Shown: in pieces, positions 13,493-16,958 of the stretch
How the letters are laid out: each line of letters starts with the position of its first letter
How positions within the stretch are numbered: the stretch's first letter is position 1
Assembly (NCBI GenBank): GCA_018656255.1
Contig: JABHYI010000127.1
Span: 1 to 16,958 of the forward strand
Source of the DNA: Bacteroidota bacterium
GTDB taxonomy: Bacteria > Bacteroidota > Bacteroidia > Flavobacteriales > Flavobacteriaceae
Reading direction: 5' to 3'
Length of the DNA: 16,958 bases
Position numbers and translations under genes: made by a program
The notes under the pieces: model-generated
What the model was told of the DNA's origin: nothing
Databases searched by the model: none
What the model saw: only the letters and a program-made list of their open reading frames with translations

Positions 13493-14175
13493 TATTCTAC
13501 AAACTTATACCCTACTCCTTTTATAGTTTTAAACTTTTGTTCGCCTATTTTTTCTCTTAATTTACGAATGTGTACATCAATAGTTCTGCCACCAACGACA
13601 ACATCATTACCCCAAACACGATCTAAAATATCTTCTCTTTTAAACACCTTACCTGGTTTTGATGCTAACAAAGATAGCAGCTCAAATTCTTTTCTAGGCA
13701 AAACCATTTCTTGAGTATCTACAAAGATTTTATACTCCTCTCTGTTAATGGTTATATTACCCAGTTTAAGTATTTGTTGTGAATCATCTTGGGTTTTAAA
13801 CCTGCGCAGTAAAGATTTCACCTTACTGGTAAGCACCTTAGGCTTGATTGGTTTTGTAATATAATCATCTGCCCCTGCTTCAAAACCAGCAACTTGAGAA
13901 TAGTCTTCGCCACGTGCTGTAAGAAATGTAATTACTGTCTCAGACAACTCTGGAATCAGTCGTAACTTTTCACAAGCCTCAATACCGTCCATTTGTGGCA
14001 TCATTACATCTAGTATTATAAGTTCAGGCTTGTGTTTTTTAGCTTTTTTAATAGCTTCCACACCATTTTGGGCCGTAACCACATTATAACCCTCTGCAGA
14101 TAAGTTATACCCAATGATTTCTAGAATATCTAGTTCATCATCTACTAGTAGTATTGTAGTGTCTTTTTTTTTCAT
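13492..14175 (-). CDS. PhoB-like response regulator (OmpR/PhoB family)
   Basis: A transcription regulator of 227 residues. The receiver domain (about 5-120) has the acidic pair D12/D13, phosphoacceptor D56 (LIILDVMMPQMDG), T86 and K108 (DYITKP). The winged-helix DNA-binding domain (about 130-227) shows PRKEFELLSLLASKPGKVF, then VVVGGRTIDVHIRKLREKIG and the C-terminal hairpin TIKGVGYKF. It is expressed with the downstream kinase (one-base overlap). It is divergent from the secreted-protein gene at 14338, with 162 bp between. Phosphate starvation is the likely but unproven signal. Confidence 0.92.
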   Translation of the reverse strand: MKKKDTTILLVDDELDILEIIGYNLSAEGYNVVTAQNGVEAIKKAKKHKPELIILDVMMPQMDGIEACEKLRLIPELSETVITFLTARGEDYSQVAGFEAGADDYITKPIKPKVLTSKVKSLLRRFKTQDDSQQILKLGNITINREEYKIFVDTQEMVLPRKEFELLSLLASKPGKVFKREDILDRVWGNDVVVGGRTIDVHIRKLREKIGEQKFKTIKGVGYKFVE

Positions 14176-14205
14176 CCTGTAAAATAGTACCCGTATTTAA
14201 TTACT

Positions 14206-14284
14206 GTAAAATTATCAATTTTTAAAGATATAGACTTATCAAGTCACTAATATTAAGCTACGGTTAAATTATTGTAATTATTTT
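14206..14284. promoter_or_regulatory. Possible OmpR-family direct repeats between the response regulator and the secreted-protein gene
   Basis: GTTAAATTATT (14263-14273) and GTAATTATTTT (14274-14284) are adjacent, similar 11-mers. A further similar unit, GTAAAATTATC, lies at 14206-14216. PhoB/PhoP-type regulators usually bind direct repeats with 11-bp period. The background is A/T-rich, so chance is a real alternative. Confidence 0.25.
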
Positions 14285-14301
14285 TATGAAAGGGCTCTAA
14301 A

Positions 14302-14317
14302 TGAGTATATTTACTCA
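14302..14317. promoter_or_regulatory. Palindrome close to the start of the secreted-protein gene
   Basis: TGAGTA (14302-14307) and TACTCA (14312-14317) form a perfect inverted repeat around TATT. It contains TATATTTA, one base from the -7 consensus, and ends 20 bp before the ATG. It could be an operator over the promoter or a leader hairpin. Confidence 0.3.
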
Positions 14318-14337
14318 AAATTTAAAAACAAACAACA

Positions 14338-16035
14338 ATGAAAAAAATTACACTATTGGTTGCAATGCTTTTTGCAACGCTATCTATTGCACAAAATATT
14401 AAAATCGTAGAGATTGATGCAGATCAAACTAGCACCGATGATATGGAATTTCTTGAGATTCTTACTGAATCTTCAAACCAATCTTTAAATGGGTACATCG
14501 TTGTGTTTTATAATGGTAACAGTGATCAAAGTTACAGAACCCTGGACCTTACAGGATTTTCTTCTGACTCTAATGGATATTTTATTATTGGAAGTGATCT
14601 TTTCCCTGGAGCAGATATCATTATGGGACCAGACAACACTATTCAAAACGGAGCAGATGCAATTGCTATTTACTCAGCAGATGCAGCAAACTTTCCTGAC
14701 GGAACGTCAGTTACAAGCAGTGGTCTTGTAGACGCTGTTGTTTACGGAACTAGTGACGATGATGATGTAGAGCTTTTGACTGGATTAAATCAAACCACGC
14801 AGTGGGATGAGAATCAAAACGGTTTGAAGGATGTTGAGTCTCTTCAATTTGATGCTTCAACAAATGGTTTTTGCACAGGAACTCCTACGCCAAGAGCATC
14901 AAATATAGATTGTTCTTCTGCATGCCCAATAAGTCTTTTTGTAGTAAGTGTTACTTGTGACATGGTAACATCTGGTGTAGACACTTACACCACTACCCTT
15001 GGATTTACAGGTGGTGGAACAGCGGCATATACTTTTACAGCATCACAAGGAACTGTTAGTGGAGATAATCCATCATCAAGCGCATCTGGAGAAATTACAA
15101 TCTCTGGCGTAAATGAAGGAGTAGATTTCACCTACGGTTTAACGAGCGAAAATTGCGACATCTCAAACACTATTAACTCACCATCATGTGAGCCAGGATC
15201 TACAGTAAATACAATTGCTGAATTAAGAGCTGGTACCATTGGGAATGATTATACATTAAACGGTGAGGCAGTTGTTACTTTTGTTCAAGGTTTTAGAAAT
15301 CAAAAATTTATTGAAGATGGTACTGCTGCAATTTTAATTGATGACAACAATGCAATTATAAGTTCTGCACTTGTTGCTGGTGATGGTATCACTGGTCTTA
15401 CAGGAACACTAGATGAATTTGGAGGAATGATGCAGTTTAGACCAACAATGAATATTTCTGCTTCTTCTACTGGCAATGCAATTGTAGCGCAATCTGTACT
15501 GGCTTCAGATTTAAATGCAAATCCAAACAATTATGAATCTGAGTATGTGCGCATCTTTGAGTATGCAGTTATTGATGCTGCTACAAACCCAACTTGGATT
15601 GTAGGAACAGAGTATCAAATGCTTACTCAAAGTGGAAATTATACATTTAGAACATCTTTCTATGACGCAGACTACATCGATGCAGATGTGCCAACAAGTG
15701 ACACCACTGTAGTCGCTGGTATTATTACAGAGCGTAACGATGGTAGCTACTATATTACTGCAAGAAGCCTTTCTGATTTTGCAAATGACTTAGGGGCTAA
15801 TGAAAATACCATCCAAGGTTTTGTGATGACACCTAACCCTGCAAACACTTTCATCCAAGTCAAAGGAGCTAGCAATAGCCCTATGTCTTTACAAATTTTT
15901 GATATTCTTGGAAAACAAGTGCTTACCACAGAAAATGCTAACCTTGTAAATATTCAAAGCTTAACAGCTGGAATGTACATTGTAAAAGCGGTGCAAAACG
16001 GCGCAGTTACAACTACAAAATTGATTGTAGAATAA
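14338..16035 (+). CDS. Secreted protein with lamin-tail-like and OB-like domains and a T9SS type A sorting domain
   Basis: A 565-residue exported protein. Residues 1-18 form a signal peptide (cleavage likely after SIA, before QN). Residues about 20-190 resemble a lamin-tail (LTD) domain: IVEIDADQTSTDDMEFLEIL at the start and the closing TPTPRASN pattern. About 193-287 is a Cys-containing, Ig-like stretch. From about 289 (TVNTIAELRAG) to about 485 is a DUF5689/OB-fold-like region (FRNQKFIEDGTAAILIDD). The last 70 or so residues are a T9SS type A sorting domain, from TPNPANTF through SLTAGMYIVKAV to TTKLIVE, so it should cross the outer membrane and be surface-attached or released. No catalytic domain was recognised. 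It is divergent from the PhoB-like gene, which may control it, and is followed by its own terminator. Confidence 0.88.
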   Translation: MKKITLLVAMLFATLSIAQNIKIVEIDADQTSTDDMEFLEILTESSNQSLNGYIVVFYNGNSDQSYRTLDLTGFSSDSNGYFIIGSDLFPGADIIMGPDNTIQNGADAIAIYSADAANFPDGTSVTSSGLVDAVVYGTSDDDDVELLTGLNQTTQWDENQNGLKDVESLQFDASTNGFCTGTPTPRASNIDCSSACPISLFVVSVTCDMVTSGVDTYTTTLGFTGGGTAAYTFTASQGTVSGDNPSSSASGEITISGVNEGVDFTYGLTSENCDISNTINSPSCEPGSTVNTIAELRAGTIGNDYTLNGEAVVTFVQGFRNQKFIEDGTAAILIDDNNAIISSALVAGDGITGLTGTLDEFGGMMQFRPTMNISASSTGNAIVAQSVLASDLNANPNNYESEYVRIFEYAVIDAATNPTWIVGTEYQMLTQSGNYTFRTSFYDADYIDADVPTSDTTVVAGIITERNDGSYYITARSLSDFANDLGANENTIQGFVMTPNPANTFIQVKGASNSPMSLQIFDILGKQVLTTENANLVNIQSLTAGMYIVKAVQNGAVTTTKLIVE

Positions 16036-16055
16036 GCACACATTTCATTGTAATT

Positions 16056-16091
16056 AAAGAGGCTGTCTTTCACATAAGACAGCCTCTTTTT
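16056..16091 (+). terminator. Intrinsic terminator after the secreted-protein gene
   Basis: A 14-bp perfect stem (AAAGAGGCTGTCTT at 16056-16069, AAGACAGCCTCTTT at 16076-16089) with a TCACAT loop runs straight into T's, 20 nt after the stop codon. Confidence 0.92.
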
Positions 16092-16139
16092 ATTTTTAGT
16101 AGGTTTATAGAAAAAGACCCTTTACCTAATATTATTGTG

Positions 16140-16147
16140 TACTTTTG
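16140..16147 (+). promoter_or_regulatory. Candidate -7 box for the LuxE-like gene
   Basis: TACTTTTG matches TAnnTTTG, 24 bp before the ATG and just downstream of a strong terminator, so a promoter is needed here. The -33 TTG is not clear. Confidence 0.4.
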
Positions 16148-16171
16148 GGGTGTCACTTCGGAAATTTTAAA

Positions 16172-16958
16172 ATGCCAACTATACCCGTTTTCAACATACA
16201 AACACAACTAGAATTTGAAAAAAAAGCACTTCAGGTTTTCAAATTTCAGTATGAGAACCTTTCTGTATACAAGACCTATTGTGATCTTATAAAGGTAAAC
16301 CCACACAAGGTTTTAAAAATTAGTGATATCCCATTTCTACCCATTACTTTTTTTAAGCAACAGCCTATTTTAGCAAACAATTATGTTGCAGAAAAAATAT
16401 TTACCAGCAGTGGTACCACATCAAATACAACTAGCAAACATTATGTGGCAGATTTAAAACTATACAAAACTAGTTTTACAACAGCCTTTAAACAACAATA
16501 TGGTCCAATAGAAGACTATACCATACTAGCGCTTTTACCAAGCTATCTTGAAAGTGAAGGCTCTTCACTGGTCTATATGGTAGATATGCTTATTGCCATG
16601 AGCAAACAGCCTAAAAGCGGGTTTTATCTAGACAATCTAGATGCATTGGCCAGCACCATAAAAGCGCTGGAGCTACAAAATAAAAAAACACTGTTATTAG
16701 GGGTTTCTTACGCTCTTTTAGACCTTATAGAAGCGCACACTTTTAATCTAGAGCATACTATCATTATGGAAACTGGCGGCATGAAAGGCCGCAGAAAAGA
16801 ACTTATTAAAGAAGCCTTACACGAAAAACTCTCAAAAGGATTTGGGGTAGAAACGATACACAGCGAGTATGGGATGACAGAGTTACTCTCTCAAGCCTAC
16901 TCAAAAGGAAACGGAATTTTTAAGTGCCCACCTTGGATGAGGGTAGTTACCAGAGACA
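16172..16958 (+). CDS. LuxE/acyl-protein synthetase family protein (partial, runs off the window)
   Basis: The first 262 codons of a gene cut by the right edge, starting MPTIPVFNIQTQLEFEKKAL. It resembles the LuxE-type acyl-protein synthetase branch of the adenylate-forming superfamily. FTSSGTT at 77-83 is the phosphate-binding loop, YTILALLPSYLESEGSSLVYM follows at about 116-136, then TIIMETGGMKGRRKEL and SEYGMTELLSQAYS, the latter like the adenylate-contacting motif of acyl-CoA ligases. In Flavobacteria such genes occur away from any lux operon and their acyl acceptor is unknown; no luciferase genes are seen here. The ATG at 16172 gives a natural N-terminus after the candidate promoter. Confidence 0.85.
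   Translation, partial: MPTIPVFNIQTQLEFEKKALQVFKFQYENLSVYKTYCDLIKVNPHKVLKISDIPFLPITFFKQQPILANNYVAEKIFTSSGTTSNTTSKHYVADLKLYKTSFTTAFKQQYGPIEDYTILALLPSYLESEGSSLVYMVDMLIAMSKQPKSGFYLDNLDALASTIKALELQNKKTLLLGVSYALLDLIEAHTFNLEHTIIMETGGMKGRRKELIKEALHEKLSKGFGVETIHSEYGMTELLSQAYSKGNGIFKCPPWMRVVTRD

Overview
The window is about 17 kb of AT-rich chromosomal DNA from a member of the Bacteroidota, most likely a marine Flavobacteriaceae bacterium. Four things point there: a DNA polymerase III alpha subunit with a proofreading exonuclease fused to its N-terminus; an S16 ribosomal protein with a long C-terminal extension; a secreted protein with a type IX secretion (T9SS) sorting tail; and several promoters of the Bacteroidota form (TTG, about 19-23 bp, TAnnTTTG) with A/T-rich rather than Shine-Dalgarno leaders. 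No mobile elements, CRISPR arrays, rRNA or tRNA genes were seen. It reads as ordinary core genome.

Layout: (1) 1-4038, minus strand: dnaE, starting at TTG and running off the left edge. Its reading frame is interrupted by one in-frame TGA at 787-789. The frame is intact on both sides, so this is the main anomaly of the window. (2) 4039-4455: a 417-bp divergent control region with overlapping promoter candidates for dnaE and rpsP and a 10-bp inverted repeat. (3) 4456-6374, plus strand: rpsP-rimM-trmN6, a ribosome and tRNA maturation operon. (4) 6425-7603, plus: a glutaryl-CoA dehydrogenase, closed by a palindromic terminator shared with the convergent genes. (5) 10543-7689, minus: mrp, nfu-type scaffold, a thioredoxin-reductase-like ferredoxin-NADP reductase and a [2Fe-2S] ferredoxin. 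This is a compact Fe-S assembly and electron-transfer cluster. (6) 12356-10675, minus: trmB, a LysE-family exporter and an alkyltransferase-like (ATL) DNA-damage protein. (7) 14175-12449, minus: a PhoB-like regulator and PhoR-like kinase overlapping by one base. (8) 14338-16035, plus: a secreted lamin-tail/OB-like T9SS cargo protein with a strong terminator. (9) 16172 to the right edge, plus: a partial LuxE-like acyl-protein synthetase family gene.

How they fit: most genes are housekeeping (replication, translation, tRNA modification, Fe-S biogenesis). No new multi-gene system is evident. The points most worth a second look are the dnaE nonsense codon, which would cut off the clamp-binding motif; the dnaE/rpsP divergent region; the trmB start correction; the PAHR active-site replacement in the ATL protein; the tandem-repeat acidic tail of S16; and the secreted protein that resembles an extracellular nuclease without its catalytic domain, lying divergent from the two-component system.
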